Source of the DNA: Globodera rostochiensis
Lineage: Eukaryota > Nematoda > Chromadorea > Rhabditida > Heteroderidae
Length of the DNA: 64,000 nt
NCBI GenBank assembly: GCA_018350325.1
Contig: JAEVLN010000003.1
Span: 579,985 to 643,984 of the forward strand
Reading direction: 5' to 3'
Shown here piece by piece: positions 1 to 11,100 of the stretch (positions are counted from its first letter, which is position 1; every line of letters starts with the position of its first letter). Both the position numbers and the translations under genes were made by a program. Under the pieces are notes generated by a model. It ran no database searches and had not been told where the DNA came from. It worked only from the letters and a program-made list of their open reading frames with translations.

Positions 1-1793
1 CCTCCCGACTCCAAACCTCTCTGCTGTACTGCCCATACTAAATCCGTTCTTCACAATACAAACCAATTTGTGCCTAATCCCGCCCAGTCCAAACCCAACC
101 ATTCCCGTATTTAAGCGTTGGACCATCCCCAACGCATCAACCCTCGCCCAAAATCTGCAGAAATTAAAAATTCCAAAAAAATGTACCCTTCCCCCTCCTA
201 CCTTCGTCTCCTCTTCGTACCCCTTTTCCAGTCCATCCACCAGTCCGGTGTGGACCACGTCCAGAATACGCAACGGCGCAGGGTATTTGCCGTCCGTCTG
301 CCCCATCACCTTGGACCGTGCCTTCCCCATCATCACCTGCGATTAAGAATTATGGGGTTTTCCGGTGCCAGTTTGCCAAAATTAAAGAGTTTAAGCACTG
401 AATATTTTTGGCGTCAAAAAGTTGGTAACATTTTAAACAACGACAAAAGCAATAAAAATGTTTATTTTGTTTGGTTGAACTTTTTTCCGTTTGCGAAAAG
501 AAAGGTGGAGGGAGGGGGTAACTTTTTAGTGTTTGTTGTGCGCAACACACCTTGCGAAGCAGCGGCGTTTTCTGCGTCCGTTCCAGCAGCGGCCGCTTGC
601 GGTCCACCTTCAGCGTGCCGGCAGCAAGCTGAGCGCATGTCAAAACGGCAACCTCAAAGAAAAATGGGGTTTGTCCACCACCAACCAGTTCACACCCTTT
701 CCAAAGAGCGATGCGTCATGTCCAGACCAAGTCCCGATGGCTTAAAATTGAGTATGAAATATTCAACACGCTTAAAAATTGCACAAATGTTGGCATTGAA
801 ACTCACTTGAACGAGCTGGTCAACTAAGCCCATGGTCTTTGCCGTGTCCGGTCCAATGATTTTGCCTAAAAATTTGTTTTGGACAAAAAAAATCAAGCTG
901 ATGACATTTACTTACCCGTCAGCATCATGTCGAGCGCGCTTTGCAGTGCGATGAGTTTGGGCAGACGTTGGGTCCCGCCACCGAACGGCAACAAGCCGAG
1001 CATCACTTCCGGCAGAGCAAACTGCGTCATCGACGAGTTGACCGCAATGCGGTAATGACACGCCAGTGCCATCTCCAGCCCGCCGCCCATGCACGAGCCA
1101 GAAATGGCGGCAACGATCTAAACTTTTTGACCAAATCTAATCAGGTTTGATCAGCAGAATCAAATTAAAATGCAATCCGCAACAAAACAAATTATCCAAA
1201 TTCAATAATGTTTTCCTCTAAAATCACCTTATCCAATCGATAGGTTAAAACTTTTTTATTGTTCTAAATTTGGTGCCTAAAAAAACTCGCCGGCTTTTTG
1301 CTGCACTCCATACGATCAAAGTGGGCTTTCACATTGCGCGAGATGCTCGCCGCTGCTTCGGCCGTGTCGCAACGCGACAGCATGCCAATGTCCGCTCCCA
1401 CCAGATAACTCTGCGAAACGTGAAACAATATGCAAAAAAAAGCATGTTTTGTGGCAAGCATATAAAGAAATGCATAATGCTTTTAAAAATAGAAGTTTAA
1501 ACAAAATTTGTTTTTCGGCTTTTTGTACATACGTTCGGCTTGCCAGACATCAGCACAATGCCGCGCACCGACGGGTTCTGTTCGATGGCATCAAACTCTT
1601 TGCGGAGGGCCTCTGACACGGCATCGTTGAGCGAGTTTTCCTAGATTTGAATTTCAACATTTTTTTCCGAATTTTACAGGCAATATTTAATCGAAATCAT
1701 TTAACGAATTGGGTCCAATGCCCACCTTCACGTTGGGCATATCAATTTTAATCACTGCAATGCCTTTACTCTTTATTGCACAGGTAACCATGC
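1..1793 (-). CDS. HADHA: Trifunctional enzyme subunit alpha-like (enoyl-CoA hydratase part), 3' end outside window
   Basis: Mitochondrial long-chain enoyl-CoA hydratase/3-hydroxyacyl-CoA dehydrogenase of beta-oxidation; only the N-terminal hydratase part is here. Exons in coding order: ~1726-1793 ([14 protein letters not shown]), ~1530-1640 ([16 protein letters not shown], ending LMSGKPN), 1291-~1412 ([12 protein letters not shown]), ~910-1117 ([19 protein letters not shown], then [20 protein letters not shown] and ALDMMLTGK), ~810-875 ([17 protein letters not shown]), ~700-750, ~550-655, and ~208-345 ([16 protein letters not shown]). The order matches HADHA throughout, and both hydratase glutamates are present (in GGGLE and LPEV). 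The 1118-1290 intron appears to be GC-AG (AAGCCG|GCGAGT), which restores the family sequence KPIVAA. The dehydrogenase domain should lie beyond position 1; bases 1-170 were not assigned. A first ATG sits at 1789-1791, but an upstream exon can splice in frame (see the coiled-coil entry). Family very sure, exon ends approximate. Confidence 0.88.
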
Positions 1794-1873
1794 CTGAATT
1801 AAAAATTTATGACACGGAAGTGGTTGACAAACCCGATATTAATATCACATCAAAACGCCGTAAAAAAACTTAC

Positions 1874-4734
1874 TGTACGTGCCTTTGCCCTGCTTATGCT
1901 GTGCCACATGCGGTGTCTCTTTTACCGACTGATGATGCTTCACCTCTTGCACCACGGACACTTCCAGACGAATGCCATCTTCGTTCACTTGTTCTGTTGA
2001 TGTCGACGTCAGCTGCGTCTGCTTTAGTTGCTCCACCTCGTCCGCCAAGGACGGTCCGTCATCCACCAACACTGGCGGCTGAGGCAAAGAGGCAGAAGTC
2101 GATTGCTTGTTCTGGCTCACCCATGTCACCAATTCAAGCTAAATTCACGAGGTTAGCCATTCACATACACATAAAAACTAGGGACCGGTGAAATCAATTT
2201 CCGGATTTTCAATTTTGAAAACTTATTGGTGGGATTTTCCGGATAAAATCCGGATCTGGAAATAAGTCGGAAGGGCCATAAAACCGGGAATCCAAAAAAT
2301 TCCGGACGGATTCCGGACCAGTCCATAATAAAAACATTCGAGGAGAGACAGCTATCTCCAAGTAAAAAAAAGCTAAGTGATTAAAAACCCCAAAAATCTT
2401 CCTCACCTTGTCGGCCGTTAGGCGCCGTACATCGTCTCTTAGCTCACAAAGCTCGCTAACTAACTCCTCGCTGAGACTTTGCGTCTTACGCCGCTCTCTG
2501 CAAAGTTGTGTGGTCTAAAAATAAAACTAATCAAAAAGCTAAAAAATTTTAATTTGTCAACCCAACAAAAATTTTGCGACCAAAACGCAATTTAAAATAA
2601 AATTTTTTTTCAAAAATGCTGACCAAAAGGGTCTCCCCTATGGTTTTGCCCAGCTTTGAGAAGCTGTATCTCAGCTCATTGTGTTGCTGCAAATGATACC
2701 ATTCGATTTATCTTGTCGAAAGGAATCGAATATATATAAATGACCCACGCCCTCAGGTAGTAGAATTCTTTACTTGTACAAAAAAGAAACCTTTTTGCCG
2801 AGCACTGCGTCCTGAAAATGATTATAAATTTTTCACAATTTCTCGACGGCGTCACTGATTACGAATTAGCCAATAGAAAATAAAAAAACAGTTTTTGAAT
2901 CGGTTGACAAAATGAAAATAAGCGAAAAACGCCTTTTAACGATCTCAATTTAATTTCTGTTGACAAATCCGTAATCAGCGCACCGCGCATCAAGTAGATT
3001 AAAAATTTCTTACAAAAATGTGACCAAAAGAGTCCTTCGAATGATATATAAAATGACCCACGCCCTCAGGTGGTAGAATTCTTTACTTTTACAAAAAGAA
3101 CCTTTTTGCTGAGTTTCTCCTCAAAATATTCCCTGAGATTGCCGATCACTGCGTCCTGAAAATGATTATAAATTTTTGACAATTTCTCGACGGCGTCACT
3201 GATTACGAATTAGTCAATAGAAAATAAAAAAGCAGTTTTTGAATCGGAAAAGGATCCTCCTATGGTTTTTGCCCAACTTTGAGAAGCTGTATCTCAGCTC
3301 ATGTTGTTGCCGTAGCATAAAAATGGTACCAATTCGATTTCTCTTATCGAGAGAAATAGAACATCAGTTCGGTAGCATTCTTTACTGTACAAAAAGAAAC
3401 CTTTTCGTCGAGTTGCTTCCCAAAATCGCCTATTAAAACATTTTGCTCCTTCTTTTCCTTTACAATCGTTTGCAGCTCGTTTGTTCGTTCTTCGTCCGCC
3501 TCAATGAGGTCGGTGTTTAATTTTTGCAAACGATCTGTTTTCTTCTCTAACAGACAAATTCTCTTCTTATCATCGTCGTCAGCCACATTTGTAAAAAGAA
3601 AATTGCTATGGGCTGAAACAAACAAATCAGGTATGAACAGTTGACACTAGTGAATGTTGGCAAAACCCGGGACCGTGAGCACCAACATTAAATCATTTTG
3701 GTTGATAAACGCTTATCGAGTTCCAAAATGCTTAAAGGAGTACGCTCTTCTACCAAGGGCTTTAATTTGATCTCGACCTAATTAATCTTATTTGACCTTC
3801 GGCTTAAATTGTCCTATTCGACCTTCGGACCGGAAGCGATCGAGGAAGTAGAAGTAACAGTGGCATTAAACCAGGGCTCGCAGATTTGAGGTTTTCGCAT
3901 CATTTTGGTGTTTTTTGGAATGTCAATGAGGATAAATATAATCGTAAATCGGCAAAATTCATGCGAAAAAAAAATTTACTGCATTTTTGAACATTTTGTA
4001 AAGTGTCCTTTTTTTGCCAGCATAATGCCAGCAAAATTTTTTTTTTGACCTTCACTGTCCTTTTTTTGAAAAATTTTTGTTGACACCCCTGGGTTGCTTA
4101 CAATTTTTGACTATTTGACATAATTTTGTTTTTTGAAAACGGATCAAAAAATTAACAATTGAATTCGGGGTGTCGTCAAATGCTGCTTGTGGCAGCAAGG
4201 TTCTGCTGCTGCTGCTTTTAAAATTTTGAGATCACATCCCCGAGTTAAAGGAGTCAACCAACATCTGTTCTTCATCCATCCCTGATTTATTCAGCCCATT
4301 TTCAATATAATTTTTGTAAATTTTTATGGACAAACTCTGAGCATACGCAAAAGCAGTTTATCGATAAGGAGCGAATTTGGGAACTGTGCTCAGTTGGAGG
4401 AGAAACAACGCCAAACATTGTGACGCGGACGACGAACGGTTGAAGAAAATTGACTCCCTACGCCCCCAGAGGCGGTTCGATTCTTTTTGAATTGGGCTCG
4501 AGATCGAGTCTCGAGTCCAACACCGACCACAATTCAAGACCTTCCAAAAAAATGCCAAATAATTGCGCCCACCTCATAGAAACAGTCGCTTCTCAGCCGT
4601 TTGATTTTTGCTAATTGTGCTTGAAGGCGCGCATCCAACTTTAAATTCCTTTCATAGCGTTCGCTGAGCCGCTCCCACCATTCGGCGCGCTCCTTCAACC
4701 GCACATGCTTAAGCCGCTTATTTTCTGGGTCCAT
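1874..4734 (-). CDS. Coiled-coil exons upstream of, and spliceable into, HADHA
   Basis: Unrecognised charged helical protein. Exons in coding order: ~4573-4734 (starts MDPENKRLKHVRLKERAEWW), 3401-3612 (LLEKKTDRLQKLNTDLIEAD, then NVLIGDFGKQLDEK), 3102-3155 (DAVIGNLREYFEEKLSKK), 2791-2811 (DAVLGKK), 2407-2514 (SLSEELVSELCELRDDVRRL) and 1874-2138 (SLADEVEQLKQTQL). From 3401 down, every junction keeps the frame. The first exon may instead end at a GTTTCT donor inside TGTTTC near 4580, which gives the phase the next exon needs. The last exon can read to a stop at 1845-1847, or use a consensus donor (ACA|GTAAGT, 1868-1873) and splice over 80 nt to the HADHA exon ending at 1793, keeping frame (…GKGTY-S-MVTCAIK…). 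It is therefore either a separate gene in tight tandem or the N-terminal part of a fused protein. An acceptor just before the first ATG (near 4750) would allow trans-splicing. Confidence 0.6.
2625..3440. repeat. Tandem segmental repeat covering three related exons
   Basis: Three diverged copies of one segment: about 2625-2965, 3005-3240 and 3248-3435. Shared blocks include GAGAAGCTGTATCTCAGCTC, GACCCACGCCCTCAGGT, CTTTACTxTACAAAAAGAAACC and CACTGATTACGAATTAGxCAATAG. Each copy holds one exon of the coiled-coil gene (…NVLIGDFGKQLDEK, DAVIGNLREYFEEKLSKK, DAVLGKK), so the exons multiplied together with their introns; the third has shrunk to seven codons. Confidence 0.75.
3613..4572. other. Long intron or spacer of the coiled-coil gene
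   Basis: No supported exon found. Holds a CTG run near 4205 and a TCGAGA-rich patch near 4497-4520. A small extra exon could hide here. Confidence 0.4.
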
Positions 4735-5105
4735 GAATAGGGGGAAAAGACCTGCACAATTGAAAACAGTGTTATTTGGACAAAAAAGGAGAAAAAACCC
4801 AAGCTCGAATTTAGAGCCAACATCAATAAAAGTTTCAAAAGATACAGTACACCCGTGTAAACTAAATTAGAGCGGGACCGGGCAGGATCTTTGTAAACTC
4901 GAAAAACTGGGACCGGGATTCCGGTCCCACTCTACTGTAGTGTAAATTAGCGTCCTACTTCTACAGTACCTGATCACTGATCGATTTGGACTTAAGAAAT
5001 CGAACATTTGAAAACAAAATGTTAACTATTTGCTTTACAACCTATCCGAAAAAGGTGTCTTATGGTGGAGTGGGACTTATTGAATAGGGAAGACTTGCCG
5101 GCGGC

Positions 5106-5567
5106 GATCATTTCAGTGCCCACACTTCAGTGCCGCACACTTCAGTGCCCACACTTCAGTGCCGGACACTTCAGTGCCAGCAATTAAAAGGCTATTACTT
5201 TCTTTAAACTCAACCAAATCAAACAATCAAAATCTCATTGGAAAGCTCTAAGCTTTTAAAAGCTATTGTTAAGCCAACGCTAGTCAATTAGAAAATTCGT
5301 AAAAAAGTTGTTGCAATAAAACTGATGAAAAGCCCTGATTTTGGGTGTTTTTCACGTTGAACTTCTTAAAAACGATTGAACCGCCTTGGCTTTTTTTTTT
5401 GTACGATTCTTCTCTTTTAGAGCTTTCCAATGACATCTTGATTGTATGATTTGATTGAGTTTAAAAAAAGTTATAGCCTTTTTAAGTGCTGGCACTGAAG
5501 TGTCCGGCACTGAAGTGTGGGCACTTAAGTGTCCGGCACTGAAGTGTGGGCACTGAAATGATGCGTA
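5106..5567. mobile_element. Foldback/MITE-like element with ~150-bp terminal inverted repeats
   Basis: The left arm (5106-~5255) holds five copies of ACACTTCAGTGCC, then a unique stretch (GGCTATTACTTTCTTTAAACTCAACCAAATC… to ATTGGAAAGCTC). The right arm (~5420-5567) is its inverse with few changes, including the ATTGGAAAGCTC end and the CACTGAAGTGT copies. The centre is about 160 bp of AT-rich DNA with no convincing coding region, so this is a non-autonomous element. Confidence 0.8.
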
Positions 5568-5811
5568 CCCAAGACTTGCATTCCCCATTCCCCCCCGAGG
5601 GGTGGTGGGTAAAGGGAGGGGGGGGGGAATGAGAAAGAGGAGGTAAGAGATAACAAATGTGAAGGCTTGCCTAGCCTGACACAGAAGTGGGGCAGAGAAG
5701 CAGAGGTCGCTGTTGGCGTAGACGGGCAGAGGCTCAGCCCTTCCCCTCGAAAAGAGGAAGCGAAATTTAAGGGTGGCATTATGTTCGTCTGGGGGAGTAG
5801 GGGTCGTTTGC

Positions 5812-6580
5812 GTCTGGCCAGTTGCGTCTGGCCGTTTGCGTCTGGCCGTTTGCGTCTGGCCGTTTGCGTCTCAGGGCCGTTTGCGTCTGGCCGTTTGCGT
5901 CTGGCCGGTCGAGTCCCAGTACAAAAAAGGTCGACTAAGTCCCACCAACAAAAATGTTTCTAGATTTTAATGATAAGCAAAATTTTTATCAGGCGATGAA
6001 GCAATTGTACAACAAAATAACAAATTAACTAAACAGATTAATTCATTTGGTAATTGCCTGAAATTCCCCTAAGTGCTTCAATAATTAAATGGGGATTGAT
6101 TTGGTTCTGGATGTACTGGTGATCGTCTTGGAGGTCACAATTTGCTGTTTGGCGACATTCGCTGCGCTGTGCTGGCAGTTATGTTCCCCAACGGTCTTCA
6201 GGACAACATCGTCCAGTGATGTGTGCACGCGCCCCCGGCATTTGACATCACTTCGTTGATGTTCGCAGCGCCAAAATTTGACATCTCTGTCGGCGTTGAA
6301 CATGTGGAAGACGTACAGGCAGCCCTCATGTTCAAGCTTTTTGTTGTTTTTCTTGGTTTTTATTTCTTGAATTTCCATTTACGCTAAAACATGAACTTTG
6401 AAGAAAATAGTAGATTGAAATTGATTTTGCGGTAAAAACATTTTTTATTGTGCGACTTAGTCTGCCTTTTTAAGTACTGAGACGCAAACGGCCAGACGCA
6501 AACGGCCAGACGCAAACGGCCCTGAGACGCAAACGGCCAGACGCAAACGGCCAGACGCAACTGGCCAGACGCAAACGGCC
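5812..6580. mobile_element. TIR element with GTTTGCGTCTGGCC subrepeats, carrying a FLYWCH ORF
   Basis: The left arm 5812-~5957 is (C/G)GTTTGCGTCTGGCC subrepeats with one CTCAGGG variant, then AAAAAGGTCGACTAAGTCCC. The right arm ~6432-6580 is the inverse in the same subrepeat order, including the CTCAGGG variant and the AAAAAGGCAGACTAAGTC tail. Long subterminal-repeat TIRs around a FLYWCH gene recall Mutator-like elements, whose transposases often carry FLYWCH domains (family knowledge). No transposase core is present, so the element is non-autonomous. Flanking target duplication was not established. Confidence 0.75.
6085..6378 (-). CDS. FLYWCH-type zinc-finger protein inside the TIR element
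   Basis: 97 residues, intact ATG to stop. It has a single FLYWCH-like finger: aromatic strand (YVFHMFNADRDVKFWRCEH), then C, CRGR and a final H-C-H cluster (GEHNCQH). FLYWCH domains bind DNA and occur in insect and nematode regulators and in Mutator-like transposases. The ORF lies wholly between the two inverted repeats, so it probably travels with the element. It could be a remnant of a transposase N-terminus or a captured host gene. Domain call fairly sure; function unknown. Confidence 0.6.
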   Translation of the reverse strand: MEIQEIKTKKNNKKLEHEGCLYVFHMFNADRDVKFWRCEHQRSDVKCRGRVHTSLDDVVLKTVGEHNCQHSAANVAKQQIVTSKTITSTSRTKSIPI

Positions 6581-6799
6581 CGCTTCGCGTCTGGGGTGCG
6601 TTTGAATTTGGCGCGAAAGGCAAGCGTTTTGATAACTTCGACGACCGTCAATTAGGGCTGTTCAGTACCGGTTAAACGGTTACGAAAACCGAGTTGACAT
6701 TTCAGAGAGCCAATGACATTTCACCAACCGGAGACATTTGACCAATCTATGGAATTTGGACATTTCAGCCATTAGGGAAAATGTACGTTTCACCCATTA

Positions 6800-7095
6800 G
6801 AGCAGTGAGCTCATGAAAATCGCTTTCCCATATATTTATAAATTATTTTACCATTCGATTACCTCGATGAGACAAAACGAATGGTGCCATTTTTAGGCTG
6901 CGACAATAACTATAAGCTGAGATACGCTTCTCAAAGTTGACAATGCCATAGGGGGAGAGGACCCTTTTGGTCAAAATTTTGATGAATATTCTAAAAATTG
7001 TCTGAAAATCTGTTATTTAATGCACTGATTACGAATTCGTCAATAGGAAATAAAAATTCAAATCGGTTTTTGATCGGTTGAAATTTAGAAAATTA
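6800..7095. repeat. Further, rearranged copy of the 2.6-3.4 kb repeat
   Basis: 6880-6990 carries the GAGAAGCTGTATCTCAGCTC / CCTATGG block of the 2625-3440 repeat in inverse orientation; 7020-7080 carries the CACTGATTACGAATT…CAATAG block in direct orientation. The segment is thus dispersed and rearranged, not only tandem. Confidence 0.6.
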
Positions 7096-8103
7096 GGGAA
7101 AGCGACTTTTATGAAAACGCACCCCTAAAGATCGTTTCATACTAGGGACCAAAACCCAAAACCAAAACATTTTTGGGTTGTTTTGTACAAAATTTTTTAC
7201 CAATATTATTGACCAAATTTTGTTTGGGTCCAACTTTCCGGTCTCTATTTCATACATCAGGAATTTATATGATTAGGTATATTGATTTACTGTTGAGACG
7301 TACTTTTTGACAAATAATTTGGGTTTTTTAGGGCCTCTAATGTTTCTCGTCGAATTATATACCAACTCTCTCTCTAAAGCACACCTCAAAAAATTTTTGC
7401 GCGGAAACCACTCTGTCAAAAGTTGAAAAATTCATGCAGGCATAACTTTTGATACTGATCAGACAAGTATTGCACCAAGTTGGTCAGATATCTCCATCAT
7501 GGAGATCCAGAAACCCCAAAACACACTGAAAATGGGATAAATTCGGGAGAAAAATCGCTGGTAGTGAGGGGATGAACATTGGAGAAAGCCCTCCACGGAG
7601 AAGGGGCGCAGAGCAAATTTGTGGAAATTATTTTTTACGGTTTGACACAAAATCTGTAATTTTTTGCACAAATGAATGAATGAATGCTTTTGCGAACAAC
7701 AAAAAGTGATTCAATTCCAAAAGATGAGATGACAAAAATATAAACAAAAAATTGCAATTGAAGTAGAAACAATAAAAATGGGAATAAAATTATTTATATT
7801 AAAAAGAATTATTCGAATTTGTTTACTCATCAAAAATTGATTTATTTTGCATCAAAAATAACACAAACACATTATTATCAATCAAGCATTGAAAATCACC
7901 ACATTATCAATTCATCCGGTGGATCTGAAATAAGCAAAAAAAAAAATCATTTTAAAAAATTTGAAATAAAAAAATCATTATTTTAAACATTTTCAATTCC
8001 ATCTTAATATTTTAAACAATATTCTTTCCCACAGAGTTTTTGGACTATGTACATATAAATTTGAAATTTCATTTTTTTATTAAAAATAAAATAAAAATGA
8101 CGA
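7096..8103. other. AT-rich intergenic spacer
   Basis: Between the repeat region and the 3' end of the phosphatase gene. Simple AT-rich sequence; no coding region, RNA gene or structured repeat recognised. Confidence 0.5.
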
Positions 8104-11100
8104 TCAAAACAAATGCCTCGACTTTCGTCGAATTGCCATGGCGATGGCTTCATAAATTGTGACGTATTGTTCGGCACTTTGCACCATCGCAATTCGTTGG
8201 GTTCGAAGCCACGCGACTGTCTCTTTGACGTCAAGAATTTGTTCCTGAAAATTCTTCAATATGTCCGAATTATGCCATATTATGCGCCTAATCCATTTTT
8301 ATACGGACACTGATCCGGTCCCGGGCTCGGGTTGTCGAAAATCTGAATTCCGATCAGTCAGAATCAAATTATAATTTGACACTTCATTAAAGATCGCTTC
8401 ACGCTCGGTGGTCAATGCCAAAAATTGGTCGGGCGAAGGAATGGTGTGCGGTTGGATAAAGCCAATTTCGACCTCGGGATTTGTAGGAAAAATTCATTCA
8501 GAATCCGGTGATAAACCCAGCGCTCGGGGGGCCCGGAGTATTGCGCACCGTTTTTTCTTGAAATTAATGACCTTTTGCAGCTTGTCGAGAAGCATATCCA
8601 ACGCTATGAAAACGCCCGTACGTCCAACGCCGGCACTGAAATTGAACAAGTACATTGAAATCTGCACAGTTTGCGCACTTGGCACGGACATTTTGTCCAC
8701 CATAACAATTATTAATCGGGAATCTTGAAGCAGAACTTTGTCCCCAAATGGAAATAAATCCTTTTGTCAGTAGGACATTTTGTCTAACGGAAAATTGGAA
8801 CCTTCGTCATCTAACTAACGATGAGAAACAGACATTTTGCACACCAATTTTATCCAAATGTGCGGTTTATAGGTTAGCAACAAAATGTCTAAATATTGTA
8901 GGCGACAAATAATGTCCGCCGGTTTTTGGAAGGCGACAAAATGTCCCGGTTATTAAAGCGCGACAAAATGTCCGGTTATTAAAGCGCGACAAAATGTCCG
9001 GTTTTTGTACCTGCAATGCACAAGCATCGGCGCTCGTTTTGTAGAGGCGCGAATTGATTGGACAAAGTCCAGCAGCACTTCAATTCGTGCCGGCCTCGTG
9101 GCGTCGGGCCATTCGTTGAAGTGCCATTGTTGGACCTTGGAACAAAAAACATTTAATTAGGTAAAAATGCCATTTTATTTGTGCCTTTCTCCTCGAATGG
9201 CCCTTCCGCTCCATCCAAAGTTCGCGCTGCACGCAAATCTCATCGTCCGTCACGCAATACAAATGTACAGAAAGGTCACTGGAAATTGTCTCCGATTCGC
9301 CGGGCGCTTCCGGCCAATAGTCCGCGCATTTTTGCTTAAACAATTTTTAAAAAATAAGCAAAATTTATCATCCGATCTGATCAGCGGGACTGATCATTTG
9401 ACATCCCCAAAATGTCTTGAGACCAAGTTTCGGGCTCAAGTCTCGAGATCAAGTCTCGGATCGAGATAAAGTCTCGGGCATGAGTCTCGAGATAAGTCTC
9501 AGTCTCGAGTCTCGGTGTAAATTTTAAGTCTCGAGAATCATCAGACCAGACTTGGAGATTGGAATAATGCTGACCTTGCCCCCCTCGTTGCACTGTGTGA
9601 GCATCACAATACAGTCCACGCCCTCCTGCCAGATCATCTCCCAAAAGTCGCGCACCGTCGCGACCCGTCGCCCATCAGCGGATTCCGATTCGCTGATCGG
9701 GCCTTGGGCCGCGATGTACTGAATTGGTCCATGCTCTTTGGACTAAAATGGAATTTGCCAAACCATTTTAAAAATAAATATAATTTTCAAATTCACCCTT
9801 ATGTGGCTGGCATTGATGTAATCGCCTTTCCCATCCGTCCCGCCATACGCACTGGTCCAGCGTAGTTTTACACGATTAAATTCAACTTAATAAAATTAAC
9901 AATTATTGTCGGCATTCACAAAAGAATTCTCTAATTGATTGTATCATTTAAACTAGTGTTGAGCCCCGTCCCCAAACCCCGACTTTTTTTAGTCGGGGTT
10001 TTCGTCCCCGACCCCGACTTTTTTGAATTTTTCGGGATTTTGGCTGGGAAAAACCCCGAACCCCGACTTTTTTGGTCGGGGACGAAAACCCTGACCCCGA
10101 GTTTTCCCGCCCAAGGGGTCGGGGCTCAACCCTAATTTAAACGATTGAAAAATAAGCTTGAGGAGTGTGGAATGGATATAAGAATATGCCAGGGATGTAA
10201 CCGGGCATTCCAAACATTTTTTCTGGCATCCTGTTACATTCCTGCTGCTGATCGGAGGTGCCAGGGATAGTTTGGAACGTTTTTTTTCGATAACAGAAAA
10301 AGCTTATTAATAAATCAATTAATTTTTGGAGGATTGGCCTCCTATAAAAAATCGTATTCGCTATTTACAACAAAAACATACAGGGCAAAATGTCGTAGAA
10401 ACGATTTTTGCGTATATTTTCGGGCATCTCGGCCTCAGTTGTCCGGGGTCGAATTGTCGAAAGGGCCGACTGACTGAGAGTCTTAAATTTTAAAACAATA
10501 TTTTAAAAATAAATAAATATGTAATTTCCCCTACCTCAAATTCGCCGTAAATTTGTTCATTCTCATTTTCAGTGACTTTTGCCATTTTTGAAACAAATCG
10601 TTTCGGGCTTGGCGATGGCGTGGCGACGCTAAATAACAAATTTATTTGAATTAATGACTTTAAATATATTTAATTAATATTTTTTAAATTATAATTTGAT
10701 GTTTCGCCTTAAAATGTTGCCATTTTGTTGTTTGTACGCCATTTGACCGTTGCGTTGATGATCAGCTGCTAATAATTGATTTTTGTGTCCAATTTCCTCA
10801 TCGTTGATTAAAATGGTAAAAGGTCTGAATAATTTGAATTAAATTTATATTTATTTTTGCTATTAAAAGTAAATAAAATGACAATTATGTGGGGATTTAA
10901 AATTTTATTTTTTTTTATGAAGTTTCGAAATATGCCAAAAAAGGAGAGCAAAACTTTTAATAGTTTTTTTTGTTCCTAAAATAGAATTGGAATGATAACA
11001 AAAAAAAATTGCTCAAATCACACAATTAATTTATTCAAAATAAATTTAAAAATCCCGAATGAATGATAATTAATTAGAGTAGGGTGCGCGGGATTTCGGG

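Noticed and set aside
8297..8480. Open minus-strand frame (NPEVEIGFIQPHTIPSPDQF) in the phosphatase gene
   Set aside because: The flanking exons join in phase without it and give the expected phosphatase sequence; it has no likeness to the family and probably is an open intron stretch.
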